This document shows positions 55,503 to 64,000 of a stretch of 64,000 nt of DNA, in pieces. How positions within the stretch are numbered: position 1 is the stretch's first letter; every line of letters starts with the position of its first letter. The notes under the pieces were generated by a model. That model did no database searches, was not told the origin of the DNA, and saw nothing but the letters and a program-made list of their open reading frames with translations. The position numbers and the translations under genes were made by a program. This DNA comes from Roseimaritima multifibrata (lineage in GTDB: Bacteria > Planctomycetota > Planctomycetia > Pirellulales > Pirellulaceae), in assembly GCF_007741495.1 (NCBI RefSeq), contig NZ_CP036262.1, positions 5,952,001-6,016,000 on the forward strand, given 5' to 3'.

Positions 55503-56693
55503 TCATCCACGCCCAATTCGAAATGGATCTAGATCCATCTTGGGCGGTTCCCCCATCAATGCATCCACGATCAGGACGGCACTACCACAGGAGAGATGAA
55601 TGCCACTTCGGAAGTGTCCGGTCGCGACGAAGGTTCGCCGAGACTGTGGGACTTTGCCGATATAGGGAAATCCGTCGACGGTCGACGGTCGCAGTCCTGC
55701 CCAGGAACGCATAGGTGCATGCGATTTTAGCCCCGGCCAAACCTGCTCGCCCCAATGCTGAATTTCGGCTAACGCCGAAGGGGTGGTCTCGGTTGTCCAG
55801 CCAACCTCTTCCTCACACGAACCAATCAGCAGATGACCATCTTCACGTGGGACGAAATAGCGATTCCCTTCATTCACAACGTGCCGAAATGGGGGTTCGG
55901 ACAGGTGATACATCAGAACCTGACCACGCACAGGAATAATGTCGAACGGAAACCCGGACTCTTTTGCCAGCGCCGAGGACCAAGCCCCTGCCGTCACGAC
56001 CACCGCATCCGCTGTCCGCTTTCCCGCCGCGGTTTGTAGACCGATATGATCGGGTTGTTCATCAAGCCGATCGACGCAAATCGATTCGACAATTTCGACT
56101 CCCTCCAATTCACAGGCAGCTCGCAGCGCCGCCAAATGATCAGGACTTCGGATCTGGTATTCATCGGGCAACCGATACGCCGACTTCACGCGTCCCGCTT
56201 CGACGATGGACGTGAGGCTAGGTTCCAAAGCGACAAGTTCCGTCATCGATAAAGCTTCAACGGCGATGTCGTATTCTTGCCAATAAGCGCGAAGCCCAAC
56301 CAAAGCTGCAGCCTCCCCCACCGAGGTCGCCAAATAAATTCCACCGCAACGTCGTAAACCGTTATCAATTCCGGTCGCCTGCAGAAGCTCTGCCGCCCAT
56401 ACCGGATGCAGTGAATGACTCAGGCCGCGCAGTCGATCGACCGGATCGGTTGCCGTTTCCCAGTTCGCTGGCGGAAGGATCCCTGCTGCCGTCCAGGAAG
56501 TCCCCTCTCCGATCGTTTTCTTTTCCAGCACCGTGACTCGCAAACCGCGGCGAACGGCTTCCCAAGCGACACTTAACCCGACAACTCCTCCGCCGACAAT
56601 CGTAATTTCAGATCCCGATTGGATTGGCCCTCCCTCGGCGGACCGATCCGGCAACGGGACCGATACATCATCTTGAGAATGAACTGAAACCAC
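55503..56693 (-). CDS. thiO: Glycine oxidase ThiO / FAD-dependent D-amino-acid oxidase family
   Basis: 396 residues, GTG start at 56693. The FAD-binding motif EITIVGGGVVGLSVAWEAVR is at about residues 29-48, followed by VTVLEKKTIGEGTSWTAAGI. The C-terminal block MRSWAGLRPSTVDGFPYIG and HFRSGIHLSCGS are typical of ThiO. It oxidises glycine to iminoacetate for the thiazole ring of thiamine; a related amine oxidase role is possible. No other thiamine genes are next to it. The TIGR04282 gene lies downstream-independent on the same strand, 87 bp upstream. Confidence 0.82.
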   Translation of the reverse strand: MVSVHSQDDVSVPLPDRSAEGGPIQSGSEITIVGGGVVGLSVAWEAVRRGLRVTVLEKKTIGEGTSWTAAGILPPANWETATDPVDRLRGLSHSLHPVWAAELLQATGIDNGLRRCGGIYLATSVGEAAALVGLRAYWQEYDIAVEALSMTELVALEPSLTSIVEAGRVKSAYRLPDEYQIRSPDHLAALRAACELEGVEIVESICVDRLDEQPDHIGLQTAAGKRTADAVVVTAGAWSSALAKESGFPFDIIPVRGQVLMYHLSEPPFRHVVNEGNRYFVPREDGHLLIGSCEEEVGWTTETTPSALAEIQHWGEQVWPGLKSHAPMRSWAGLRPSTVDGFPYIGKVPQSRRTFVATGHFRSGIHLSCGSAVLIVDALMGEPPKMDLDPFRIGRG

Positions 56694-56780
56694 AGTAACT
56701 CCGATTCTTATTGACTACGCTTGCTAACTTCCCGGGACCTACTGAACGAGCAGGCTGTCGATTTCGTGATGATTACGAAT

Positions 56781-57629
56781 TCAGCAGCCAGCAAGTTTGT
56801 GCAGTGCCGGCAGACTTCTTAACGCGACGGGCAGGCAATCCCAAATCTCGTTTAACAGTTCCCTCTCGGACGACGGGTCGCCATCAGCAAGGCTCTCGAC
56901 TTCGTTCGCTTGCAGACGTTCCACCAACCGGCACAAGTCAGCCAGCGTGTCGACATCGTCGCGGCACGGCAGTTCATGCCAGCGCCGGCCTGCTGCCTTC
57001 AAACGATCTCGCGTCACTTCCGCCACTTCAGGCTGACTCCAGGGAACCTCCTGAAAGAGGCGCTTCATCCAGTCCTGCCACGGCCCCTTCAATCCCAATA
57101 GATAGTAGCCTCCGTCCGATGCTGGCCCAAGCACGGCATCGACGGTCCGCAGTTGATCAAGCGCTTCGGCAATGGTCGCCGCGGGCAAATCGGGACAATC
57201 GCCTCCGATTACCAGCATTCTGCTTTGCTCCACCGGATCCTGCGACCTGCAAGCCAAGTGATCCTGAAACAATCTCTGCAGGCGTTCGCCTAGGTCCCCA
57301 TCCCCCTGCGGACCGATCTCCCAACCCGGCACTTCCCCTTGGACTTTGGCAACGGCATCGGGGGGGGAAATCGCCCAAATCTGTTTAACGGCCGCAGATT
57401 CATTGTTTTGGCACGACGCCTGCTGTACCTGAGGGGGTGGCGTATCCGAGTGTCCGGGCAAACCAGCACCCAGTCGTTTTGTCAGGTGTTTGACGAAACG
57501 CTGATGCAAAGCGGCCGAAACGGGCATGCCAACGTCTGCCCCCAAGCGGGTTTTCACCGTCCCCGGCTCCCAGTACTTCGCAACAAGGCAAACAAGCGAG
57601 GGGAGGCGGTTCTGGTGTTTTGGCGTCAT
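56781..57629 (-). CDS. TIGR04282-family (DUF2064) glycosyltransferase-like protein
   Basis: 282 residues. The start LVCLVAKYWEPGTVKTRLGA is the family signature (AKxPxxGxVKTRL), followed by QGDGDLGERLQRLF, MLVIGGDCPDLPAATIAEAL and LGPASDGGYYLLGL, the nucleotidyltransferase-like DxD-type region. The family was named for arsenosugar biosynthesis, but most members have no proven role. An insertion around residues 58-95, including QVQQASCQNNESA, is not usual for the family. Confidence 0.82.
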   Translation of the reverse strand: MTPKHQNRLPSLVCLVAKYWEPGTVKTRLGADVGMPVSAALHQRFVKHLTKRLGAGLPGHSDTPPPQVQQASCQNNESAAVKQIWAISPPDAVAKVQGEVPGWEIGPQGDGDLGERLQRLFQDHLACRSQDPVEQSRMLVIGGDCPDLPAATIAEALDQLRTVDAVLGPASDGGYYLLGLKGPWQDWMKRLFQEVPWSQPEVAEVTRDRLKAAGRRWHELPCRDDVDTLADLCRLVERLQANEVESLADGDPSSERELLNEIWDCLPVALRSLPALHKLAGC

Positions 57630-57801
57630 ATTGGCTCCACAAGTCTCATAAGAGACGGAAATTGGGCAGATCGGATAGGTTTGGGTTACTTTGGGTGGGG
57701 TTGTTTGCTATTTTCCCTATCTTGATGATTATCTTATATTTTGGTCCTTTACACTCCGCCAGCTTTCAAGCCGTTCAACTCTGAAAGGACGGCTGCAACG
57801 C

Positions 57802-59400
57802 ATGACGAAACTTACCTCGGAACGATTTATCGAATTGGTCGCCAAAAGTAATTTGGTCGACCCCGATAAAAGCGACCAGTTGGTCGAGAAAGTTCGCGAG
57901 AAATTCGATGGCAACTTGCCCGACGACCCCGCGACGATGGCAGCCATTTTTCGGCGCAATAAATTGCTGACCGAATGGCATACCGACAAGTTGCTGACGG
58001 GCAAGTATAAAGGATTTTTTCTCGGGAAATATAAGCTGCTAGGGCATCTTGGTTCGGGGGGGATGAGCAGCGTCTATCTGGGTGAACATGTCCAGATGCG
58101 TGACCGCCGAGCGATTAAGGTTCTGCCGCGACGCCGAGTCAACGACGCTTCGTACTTGGCGCGCTTCAAGAATGAAGCCAAAGCCATTGCGGCCCTCAAT
58201 CACAAAAACATCGTTCGCGCCTACGACATCGATAATGAAGGGGACCTTCATTACATGGTCATGGAGCACGTCGACGGCGACGACCTTCAGGTTCGCGTCC
58301 GCAAAGAAGGCCCGTTCGATTTCCGAACCGCTGCGGAAGTGATCGTCCAGGCCGCCGAAGGACTTCAGCATGCCCATGACCGCGGCATGATCCATCGAGA
58401 CGTTAAACCGGCGAACCTGCTGATCGATAGCGAAGGAACGATCAAACTGCTTGATATGGGATTGGCGTTGTTCGCGCAGGATGACGAAGCCTCGTTAACG
58501 ATCGAACATAACGAAAACGTTTTAGGGACCGCCGACTACCTAGCGCCTGAGCAGGCGTTGAACAGCCATACCGTCGACCACCGAGCCGACATTTATGGAC
58601 TGGGCTGTACGCTCTACTTCATCTTGACCGGTCAACCTCCCTTCCCTGAGGGAAGCCTCGCACAACGGATCGCGAAACACCAAAAAGAGATGCCCGAATC
58701 GATTCGCAAGATTCGCACCGACTGTCCGGGAGAACTGGAAGGGATGGTCGTCAAAATGATCCAGAAGGACCCCAACTATCGATACCAAAAAGCGTCCGAC
58801 GTCGCCGAGGCGATGTCGCGTTGGCTGGAAAATTCCAAACTACCAGCGAAAAACGCGAAAACCCGTATCGCCGGTGGGTCGGACCCGTCCGCTGCAGCTC
58901 TGATGCTCGGTTCGGACAGCAGCACCGTTCATGTTGATTCCGATCTTCAACTGGGAAAACATGCCAGCGACCAAAACGACACGCTAAGTGGCCGCACGGG
59001 TGAAACGGTTGCCAAAAGCGGCAACCAATTGTCCGCTTCCGATAGTGGCCGATTGGTCAAAGTGAAATCGCAAAGCCGGGCCGCCTCCGATTCAAGCAGC
59101 AGTGCGATCGATCTGGAACGAGAATCTGGATACGCACCACGAATGGCAAAGAACACCGAAAAACGAGGCGTGACGCTGCCGCCTAAAGAACGTTTTTTGC
59201 CGAAGAAGGCTGCTGCAAAGGCGACCGCCAAAGGACAAATCAGCGCAAAGGGGAAATCCCCCGCCGCACGCTCGCCCGCCACCCAAAACCAATCAACCGA
59301 TCCGGAAAAACAGATACCGTGGCTGCTGGTCGCCGTGTTTGGAGTCATGCTAATCGTTGCATTGGCCGTAGGATTCGCTCTGGCTAAATTGACTTCCTGA
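57802..59400 (+). CDS. Transmembrane Ser/Thr protein kinase (PknB-like)
   Basis: 532 residues from the ATG at 57802; the frame is open to 57691, but the extension looks non-coding. Residues 1-~70 form a helical N-terminal region (LTSERFIELVAKSNLVDP) often seen in planctomycete kinases. The kinase domain (~76-340) has the Gly loop LGSGGMSSVYLG (83-94), Lys106, HRDVKPANLL (198-207), DMG (218-220, in place of DFG) and GTADYLAPEQ. A Ser/Ala-rich juxtamembrane linker follows, and a C-terminal membrane helix (LLVAVFGVMLIVALAVGFAL) ends the protein, leaving almost nothing outside. The stop codon overlaps the start of the acyltransferase gene, so they are coupled. Confidence 0.93.
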   Translation: MTKLTSERFIELVAKSNLVDPDKSDQLVEKVREKFDGNLPDDPATMAAIFRRNKLLTEWHTDKLLTGKYKGFFLGKYKLLGHLGSGGMSSVYLGEHVQMRDRRAIKVLPRRRVNDASYLARFKNEAKAIAALNHKNIVRAYDIDNEGDLHYMVMEHVDGDDLQVRVRKEGPFDFRTAAEVIVQAAEGLQHAHDRGMIHRDVKPANLLIDSEGTIKLLDMGLALFAQDDEASLTIEHNENVLGTADYLAPEQALNSHTVDHRADIYGLGCTLYFILTGQPPFPEGSLAQRIAKHQKEMPESIRKIRTDCPGELEGMVVKMIQKDPNYRYQKASDVAEAMSRWLENSKLPAKNAKTRIAGGSDPSAAALMLGSDSSTVHVDSDLQLGKHASDQNDTLSGRTGETVAKSGNQLSASDSGRLVKVKSQSRAASDSSSSAIDLERESGYAPRMAKNTEKRGVTLPPKERFLPKKAAAKATAKGQISAKGKSPAARSPATQNQSTDPEKQIPWLLVAVFGVMLIVALAVGFALAKLTS

Positions 59401-60620
59401 TGAGTGTGATCGTCGAAAAACCATACCAGTTCATTCCCCCATACCGAGGGAATGCCTGGCCAACCTGGATCCAGCGACTGCACATCGTTGATTTTTACCT
59501 GCGCCGCAAAGACGGCATCGTAGGTTATGAATGCAGGAATCTAGAGAGCGTCGCCGAATCGTTAAATAAACGCGATGGGATATTACTGGCTCCGAATCAC
59601 TGCCGGTACTCCGACCCCCTCGTACTCGGTTGGCCCGCACGCGAACTAAAACAGCACGTCTACGCAATTGCCAGCTGGCACCTTTTCAACAAGAACGCGT
59701 TCGAATCCTTTGCGATCCGGCGGATGGGAGCCTTTAGCCTGTTCCGGGAAGGGAACGATCGTCAGTCGTTGGAAACGGCGATCGAAATCCTAAACAACGC
59801 CGAGCGCCCTCTTATCATCTTCCCGGAAGGGACGACCAACCGCACCAATGACCATTTGCAGCCGCTTCTGGAAGGCGTTGCGTTCCTGGCCCGAACCGCT
59901 GCCAAACGCCGTGAAAAGCAGTCAGGTGGCTCGGTGGTCATCCATCCCACGTGGATCAAGTATGTCATCCAAGGCGATATCCATGCCTGGGCCAATCAGG
60001 CGCTAAGTCAACTTGAAAAACCGCTGGGATGGCAACGAACCAACGGTCGCACGGTGCTCCAGAGGATTGAACGACTAGCCACAGGGCTGCTCAGTTTGCA
60101 AGAAATCGAGTACACCGGAAGCGTTCATCCAGGCGATTTGGACGAACGACGGAAACGATTGATCGCAACCCTGTTACAGCGAACCGAAGCGGAGGCCGGA
60201 GTTACCCCCAGCGCAGAACCGATCCCGGTCCTCCATCGTGTCCGCAATTTACGGACAAAACTTTTGCCACGGTTATTGGCGACGGAATCAGAAACCGAAA
60301 AAGAGAAAATCCGGCACTCCCTTCGCGAAGTCGACATGGCCCAGCAACTGGAATCGTATGTGACGGGCTATTTGGTGCCGGAAGAATGCACCGACACCCG
60401 CATCCTGGAAACGATCCAGCGCATGCAAGAAGATTTCTTAGGCGATGTCGACACCTCGCTACCACTAAAAGCGATCATCGAATTCGATGATGCCATCCCC
60501 GTCCCGCCAAGCCGAGCCCCACGTGGGCAGGTCGATCCGATCCTCATCGAGCTTGAACAGCGACTAAGAGTTTTGAAGGACCGATTGCAGCATGAAGCGC
60601 GGCCGTTTGTCGACCGATAA
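59400..60620 (+). CDS. PlsC-like acyltransferase (LPLAT family) with C-terminal extension
   Basis: 406 residues. The acyltransferase motifs are present: block I LAPNHCRYSDPLVLG (NHx4D near residue 64), and block III LIIFPEGTTNRTND near 138-151. Length exceeds the usual 240 residues; from ~210 the protein has a helical extension (LREVDMAQQLESYVTGYLVP; LEQRLRVLKDRLQHE). It probably transfers acyl groups to glycerol phosphate or lysophospholipid, but the acceptor is not clear. The start ATG shares a base with the kinase stop (TGATG), so expression is translationally coupled to a kinase, which may regulate it. Confidence 0.8.
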   Translation: MSVIVEKPYQFIPPYRGNAWPTWIQRLHIVDFYLRRKDGIVGYECRNLESVAESLNKRDGILLAPNHCRYSDPLVLGWPARELKQHVYAIASWHLFNKNAFESFAIRRMGAFSLFREGNDRQSLETAIEILNNAERPLIIFPEGTTNRTNDHLQPLLEGVAFLARTAAKRREKQSGGSVVIHPTWIKYVIQGDIHAWANQALSQLEKPLGWQRTNGRTVLQRIERLATGLLSLQEIEYTGSVHPGDLDERRKRLIATLLQRTEAEAGVTPSAEPIPVLHRVRNLRTKLLPRLLATESETEKEKIRHSLREVDMAQQLESYVTGYLVPEECTDTRILETIQRMQEDFLGDVDTSLPLKAIIEFDDAIPVPPSRAPRGQVDPILIELEQRLRVLKDRLQHEARPFVDR

Positions 60621-60647
60621 GCGAACGCCAGAGATTCTACGTAGGTT

Positions 60648-60674
60648 TTGCCGGCAGAATCCCCGCGCCGGCAA
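60648..60674 (+). terminator. Short hairpin after the acyltransferase gene
   Basis: TTGCCGGC (60648-60655) and GCCGGCAA (60667-60674) form an 8-bp stem with an 11-base loop, 28 bp after the stop codon. There is no T-tract, so it is a weak candidate. Confidence 0.35.
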
Positions 60675-60772
60675 GCTGTCGACTTGGTGATTGTCGCCTT
60701 TCGCTCCGCGACAGAACGCCCACTTAAAGCGATTTCCGCCGGGGACGCGAAATCAATAAGTGACGGTTTCGG
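60672..60772 (+). repeat. ~100-bp dispersed repeat, element D copy 2
   Basis: Plus-strand partner of 45246-45344: TTGGTGATTGTCGCCTTTCG, then CCGCGACAGAACG, CACTTAAAGCGATTT and CAATAAGTGACGGTTTC. Confidence 0.75.
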
Positions 60773-60904
60773 AACAGGAACTGACGACGGCAGGCACGGC
60801 AGGCACGGCAACTACGGCAGACGCGGTTACTACGCTCGCCAAAGCGTGGACAAGAGAGCAAAAACATCCGCGGCCGCATAGGTTCCGCGAAGAATTCAGC
60901 TGCC

Positions 60905-61216
60905 CTAATCGTTGACGCGAACCTGCACATCTTCGCCGACGACACGGACTTCAAAAGAATCGACTTTGACACGGGGATTATCTTCCCAGGTTCCATCTTT
61001 GATGCAGAACCGCCAAGCGTGCCACGGGCAGGTCACCGTATCTTCCTCGACATGACCTTCCGCCAGGGAGGCTCCCATATGCGGACATAGATCATCGATT
61101 GCGGAAAATTCGCCGTTACGCATAAAAACCGCTACCATACGTCCATTGACGGGATGGGCTTGGCCAACATTTTCTTCAAAATCGCTAACTTTTCCGACTG
61201 TTTCAAATTCGCTCAT
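60905..61216 (-). CDS. Rieske 2Fe-2S ferredoxin
   Basis: 103 residues from the ATG at 61216; the frame is open to 61312, but that would lie over the divergent promoter. The Rieske ligands are CPH in DDLCPHMGASLAEG and, 16 residues on, CPWH in TVTCPWHAWRF. It resembles the small NirD/biphenyl-dioxygenase-type ferredoxins that pass electrons to an oxygenase or reductase. No partner gene is adjacent; it is divergent from the radical SAM gene. Confidence 0.9.
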   Translation of the reverse strand: MSEFETVGKVSDFEENVGQAHPVNGRMVAVFMRNGEFSAIDDLCPHMGASLAEGHVEEDTVTCPWHAWRFCIKDGTWEDNPRVKVDSFEVRVVGEDVQVRVND

Positions 61217-61328
61217 CTGGGTTTCCCTTGCTTCAAACCGTCTTGGTAGGTCAAACTTAAGGTTAACGCTCCTATCGAGCACGACTAGTGGGCCACACCA
61301 ACTGCTCTTCACAGCAAATCAAAGTTTC

Positions 61329-63164
61329 ATGATTCAAATCGAACGCAGACGTTTTCTAGAAACCCACGTTTGGCCGCACGTCCAAACTCCGGCTCAGTAT
61401 GTCGGAGGCGAACGCAACATTGTTGTTAAAGACCATCGCGAAGTGTCCGGCACACTGTGTCTCGGTTTCCCGGACGCCTACACGATCGGCATGAGCCATC
61501 ACGGGCTGCAAGTTCTGTACTCCCAAATGAATCGCCGAGACGACTGGGCGGCCGAACGGGTTTTCACTCCGTGGCCCGATATGGAAGCCCAGCTGCGAAA
61601 ACACCAGGTCCCCCTCTACAGCCTGGAAACCTTCACCGCACTCTCTGACTTCGACGTCGTGGGACTGTCCCTACAATACGAAATCAGCGCCCCGAACGTG
61701 CTGACCATGCTAGACCTAGGGGGCATCCCCCTGGAATCCGAAGCACGCACGATGGCAGACCCATTGGTGATCGCTGGCGGCCCCTGCTGCCAGAACCCCG
61801 AACCGATGGCGGACTACTTTGACGTCATGGTGACCGGCGATGGCGAACCGTCGCTGCCCGAAGTCTGCGACCTCTGGCTGGAACTGAAGCAGCAAGCCCG
61901 CGATCCATCGGGGAATTTTCTCACCGGCGAAGCTGGCATCCAACAACGTCGCGAAGCCCTCGCCGAGGTCGCCAAACGTTTGGACTATGCCTACGTTCCC
62001 CGCTTCTACGCTCCCGAATACCAGAATGACCGCCTGGTACGGCTTGAGCGGACACGCGATGACGTTCCCGAAACGATTGCGCCAAGTGTGATCCGCGACC
62101 TGGATGGGTTGCAGTTACCCACCAAGCCAATTGTCCCCTATATCGAATGCGTTCACGACCGAATCGCCATCGAGATCATGAGGGGCTGCCCCCACCAGTG
62201 TCGTTTTTGCCAAAGCACGGTGATCAAGCGTCCGCTCCGCATTCGCGAAGTCGAAACGATCGTTTCCGGAGCCCTGGAAAGCTACTACAACACCGGATTC
62301 AATGAAATCAGCGTGCTCTCGCTCTCCAGCAGTGATTACCCTCATTTCGAAGCGTTGATCCATCGGTTGCATGAGGTCTTTGAACCGCTGGGGGTGAACA
62401 TCGCGGTCCCCAGCTTGCGTGTCAACGAACAACTGCGTTCGCTACCTCAGCTGATCGGAACACGCCGTCGCAGCTCGCTGACATTGGCTCCGGAAGTCGC
62501 TCGCGATGACATGCGAGAACAGATTCGCAAGCGGATCAAGAACAGCGATTTGGTCGAAGGCTGCCGAGCCGCTTTCGAAAATGGTTTTGAATCGGTCAAA
62601 CTGTACTTTATGTGCGGCCTGCCTGGAGAACGCCCCGTCGACCTTGACGGGATCGTCGATTTGGCAGAACAGATCGCGACGGTCGGTAAAGAAGTCCGCG
62701 GGCGTTACGCGCGGGTCACGGCCAGTGTCAGCAATTTTGTCCCCAAAGCCCACACCCCCTATCAGTGGAACGGGATGCAGCGACGCGAATACTTCCACTG
62801 GGCTCACAAATACCTCTGGAGCCGCCGCAATATCCGTAGCGTCAACATCAAGTGCCACGACGTCGAAACCAGCCTGCTAGAAGGCGTCCTCAGCCGTGGC
62901 GATCGCCGAACCGGCAAAGCGATCCGCTTGGCCTGGGAACGAGGCGCCCGCATGGACGGCTGGACCGAGCACCTGGATCCGGAACGCTGGTGGCAGGCGA
63001 TCACCGATGCGGGCTTGGATGTGGAACAACAAGTCCACGAAGGCTACCAACTAACCGACAAACTTCCCTGGGATCACGTCAACGTTAAGTACGGGCGAGC
63101 CTTCCTTGAAAAGGAACAAAACCGAGCCACCATCCAACTGGCAGCAATGGCAAACGCCGAATAG
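61329..63164 (+). CDS. TIGR03960-family B12-binding-like radical SAM protein
   Basis: 611 residues from the ATG at 61329; upstream frame to 61146 is not used. The N-terminal cobalamin-binding-like domain (~30-200) includes FPDAYTIGMSHHGLQVLY and VVGLSLQYEISAPNVLTML. The radical SAM cluster motif is C287-x3-C291-x2-C294 in EIMRGCPHQCRFCQST. Further core segments are LRVNEQLRSLPQLIGTRRRS, VKLYFMCGLPGE and FVPKAHTPYQWNGM. Family members are often encoded near or fused to TIGR03936 (DUF2344), but none is seen here. The reaction is not known. Confidence 0.9.
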   Translation: MIQIERRRFLETHVWPHVQTPAQYVGGERNIVVKDHREVSGTLCLGFPDAYTIGMSHHGLQVLYSQMNRRDDWAAERVFTPWPDMEAQLRKHQVPLYSLETFTALSDFDVVGLSLQYEISAPNVLTMLDLGGIPLESEARTMADPLVIAGGPCCQNPEPMADYFDVMVTGDGEPSLPEVCDLWLELKQQARDPSGNFLTGEAGIQQRREALAEVAKRLDYAYVPRFYAPEYQNDRLVRLERTRDDVPETIAPSVIRDLDGLQLPTKPIVPYIECVHDRIAIEIMRGCPHQCRFCQSTVIKRPLRIREVETIVSGALESYYNTGFNEISVLSLSSSDYPHFEALIHRLHEVFEPLGVNIAVPSLRVNEQLRSLPQLIGTRRRSSLTLAPEVARDDMREQIRKRIKNSDLVEGCRAAFENGFESVKLYFMCGLPGERPVDLDGIVDLAEQIATVGKEVRGRYARVTASVSNFVPKAHTPYQWNGMQRREYFHWAHKYLWSRRNIRSVNIKCHDVETSLLEGVLSRGDRRTGKAIRLAWERGARMDGWTEHLDPERWWQAITDAGLDVEQQVHEGYQLTDKLPWDHVNVKYGRAFLEKEQNRATIQLAAMANAE

Positions 63165-63267
63165 AAATCGCGACGGGCCGTCGTTTTAAACGGAAGCTTA
63201 GAATGATTGTCGCCAGCCCGGTTCGAGCGACGTCCGCGGAACGAAAATCGTCCGTGCCGAATCCGAG

Positions 63268-64000
63268 CTAACGATTTCCTGAATGCCCGTGCTCTCGATC
63301 GCATACATGCGGTTCGATGTGGACATGGACGTCTCGGACTCGAGGATAGGAAGCCAGGATCGCGTCTTTGACCACATGCCCGATCCGGTGCCCCTCACCA
63401 ACCGACATTTGCCCATCCACACGAACGTGGATTTCGACGAAAAACTCCAGGCCGCTTTTGCGAACGCGTAGTTTTTCGATGTCGTTGACTCCGGTCACAT
63501 CTTCGGCCACCTGACGAACGTTGTTGGTTAGCCCTGGACCGGCCTGCTGGTCCATCAATTCACCGGCGGTTCGCGAAAACAGTCGAATCCCGACCACGAT
63601 TAGAAAACCACAAACCAAAATCGCGGTCACCTGATCGATTTGCGACGCAAAAGGTCCGGCGTAGGGTGCCACCAACAAAGCGATCGCAATGGCCCCGGAA
63701 GCGAGTGCATCGCTGCGATGATCCCAGGCGATCGCCCACAACGAGGTGGAATCGAGCCGTTTAGCGACCAATTTGGTGTATCGATACAAGCCTTCTTTGA
63801 TCACCGCACAGACGGCTGCAATGATCCCGGCAAGCACGGGGGGCGGATCCGCCGGAGCCCCCAGCTTGCGTATCGTCTCCAGCCCCAACACGGCCGCCGA
63901 AAAGGCAACCAACAGCGAAATACTCAGCCCTGCGATCGATTCCGCTTTGGTATGGCCGTAGGGATGCTCATCATCTTCATCCTGCTGAGCGACATGCAGG
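63268..64000 (-). CDS. Cation diffusion facilitator (CDF) transporter, 5' end outside window
   Basis: The gene continues past the right edge; translation of 63913-64000 gives DEHPYGHTKAESIAGLSISL, the conserved HPYGHxKxE of CDF proteins. Visible membrane segments include LLVAFSAAVLGLETI, VLAGIIAAVCAVIKEG, the DHRSDALASGAIAIALLV motif (HxxxD metal site) and AILVCGFLIVVGIRLF. The cytoplasmic C-terminal domain has VTGVNDIEKLRVRKSG and HVHIEPHVCDREHGH. It exports divalent cations such as Zn or Fe by antiport. The convergent gap of 103 bp to the radical SAM gene holds no clear terminator. Confidence 0.9.
   Translation of the reverse strand, partial: LHVAQQDEDDEHPYGHTKAESIAGLSISLLVAFSAAVLGLETIRKLGAPADPPPVLAGIIAAVCAVIKEGLYRYTKLVAKRLDSTSLWAIAWDHRSDALASGAIAIALLVAPYAGPFASQIDQVTAILVCGFLIVVGIRLFSRTAGELMDQQAGPGLTNNVRQVAEDVTGVNDIEKLRVRKSGLEFFVEIHVRVDGQMSVGEGHRIGHVVKDAILASYPRVRDVHVHIEPHVCDREHGHSGNR

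Overview
The window looks like a chromosomal segment of a planctomycete, most likely Pirellulaceae (Rhodopirellula-like). The evidence is a set of lineage-typical genes: a DUF1559 pseudopilin-like protein with an H-x9-DG motif, a LamG/PSCyt1/DUF1549/DUF1553 cytochrome-like protein, LEPR-XLL-type N-termini on large secreted repeat proteins, SUMF1-like proteins and many proteins of low recognisability with moderate GC. No rRNA, tRNA or CRISPR array was seen. The taxonomic call is inference from gene content.

Region 1 (1-10536, + strand) is the right part of a surface-polysaccharide locus. It holds the end of a LegB-type NDP-sugar 4,6-dehydratase, a LegC-type PLP aminotransferase, a Wzy-like polymerase, two overlapping Gfo/Idh/MocA oxidoreductases, an SGNH hydrolase, a Wzx-like flippase, a GT-B-like glycosyltransferase and an asparagine-synthase-type amidotransferase. 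Genes from 3345 on are nearly contiguous or overlap, so they are probably one transcript. No initiating sugar-phosphate transferase and no LegH/G/I/F were seen, so the locus must extend to the left.

Region 2 (10543-28520) is a mosaic of secreted repeat proteins inside the same locus, followed by the export machinery. It contains a metzincin-like/FG-GAP protein, a TIGR03032-TPR-glycosyltransferase fusion, two paralogous ELWxxDGT/FG-GAP proteins that share a nearly identical 3' part, a decayed IS3-type transposase, an O-antigen-ligase/TPR protein, a Wzc-like tyrosine autokinase with a YG-repeat tail, and a Wza-like outer-membrane lipoprotein. Together regions 1 and 2 carry precursor synthesis, flipping, polymerisation, ligation and export functions.

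Region 3 (28521-45437) is mostly housekeeping. It includes a POTRA-like exported protein bracketed by two tandem repeat arrays that share a core motif, aspartate-semialdehyde dehydrogenase, a SUMF1-fold protein, a second O-antigen-ligase-like protein, an HtrA protease, a uronate-isomerase-like enzyme with a very long acidic tail, RNase R, a DUF1559 protein and a small lipoprotein.

Region 4 (45438-64000) holds the DUF1553 protein, a flagellar operon (flbD-motA-motB-fliL-fliN-fliO), a short flavoprotein-like gene, an AGE-family epimerase, ThiO, a TIGR04282 glycosyltransferase, a Ser/Thr kinase translationally coupled to a PlsC-like acyltransferase, a Rieske ferredoxin, a TIGR03960 radical SAM protein and a truncated CDF cation transporter.

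The most unusual signals are: (a) several families of short dispersed or tandem repeats, one sharing the core GGCTTGCGCCG..CCGCTAAGA; (b) the ELWxxDGT gene duplication, whose repeated tract also carries the tail of the neighbouring ligase gene and ends where an IS3-family remnant begins; (c) the octad (8 or 16 copy) organisation of the ELWxxDGT motifs; and (d) a pentapeptide-coding 15-bp tandem repeat.
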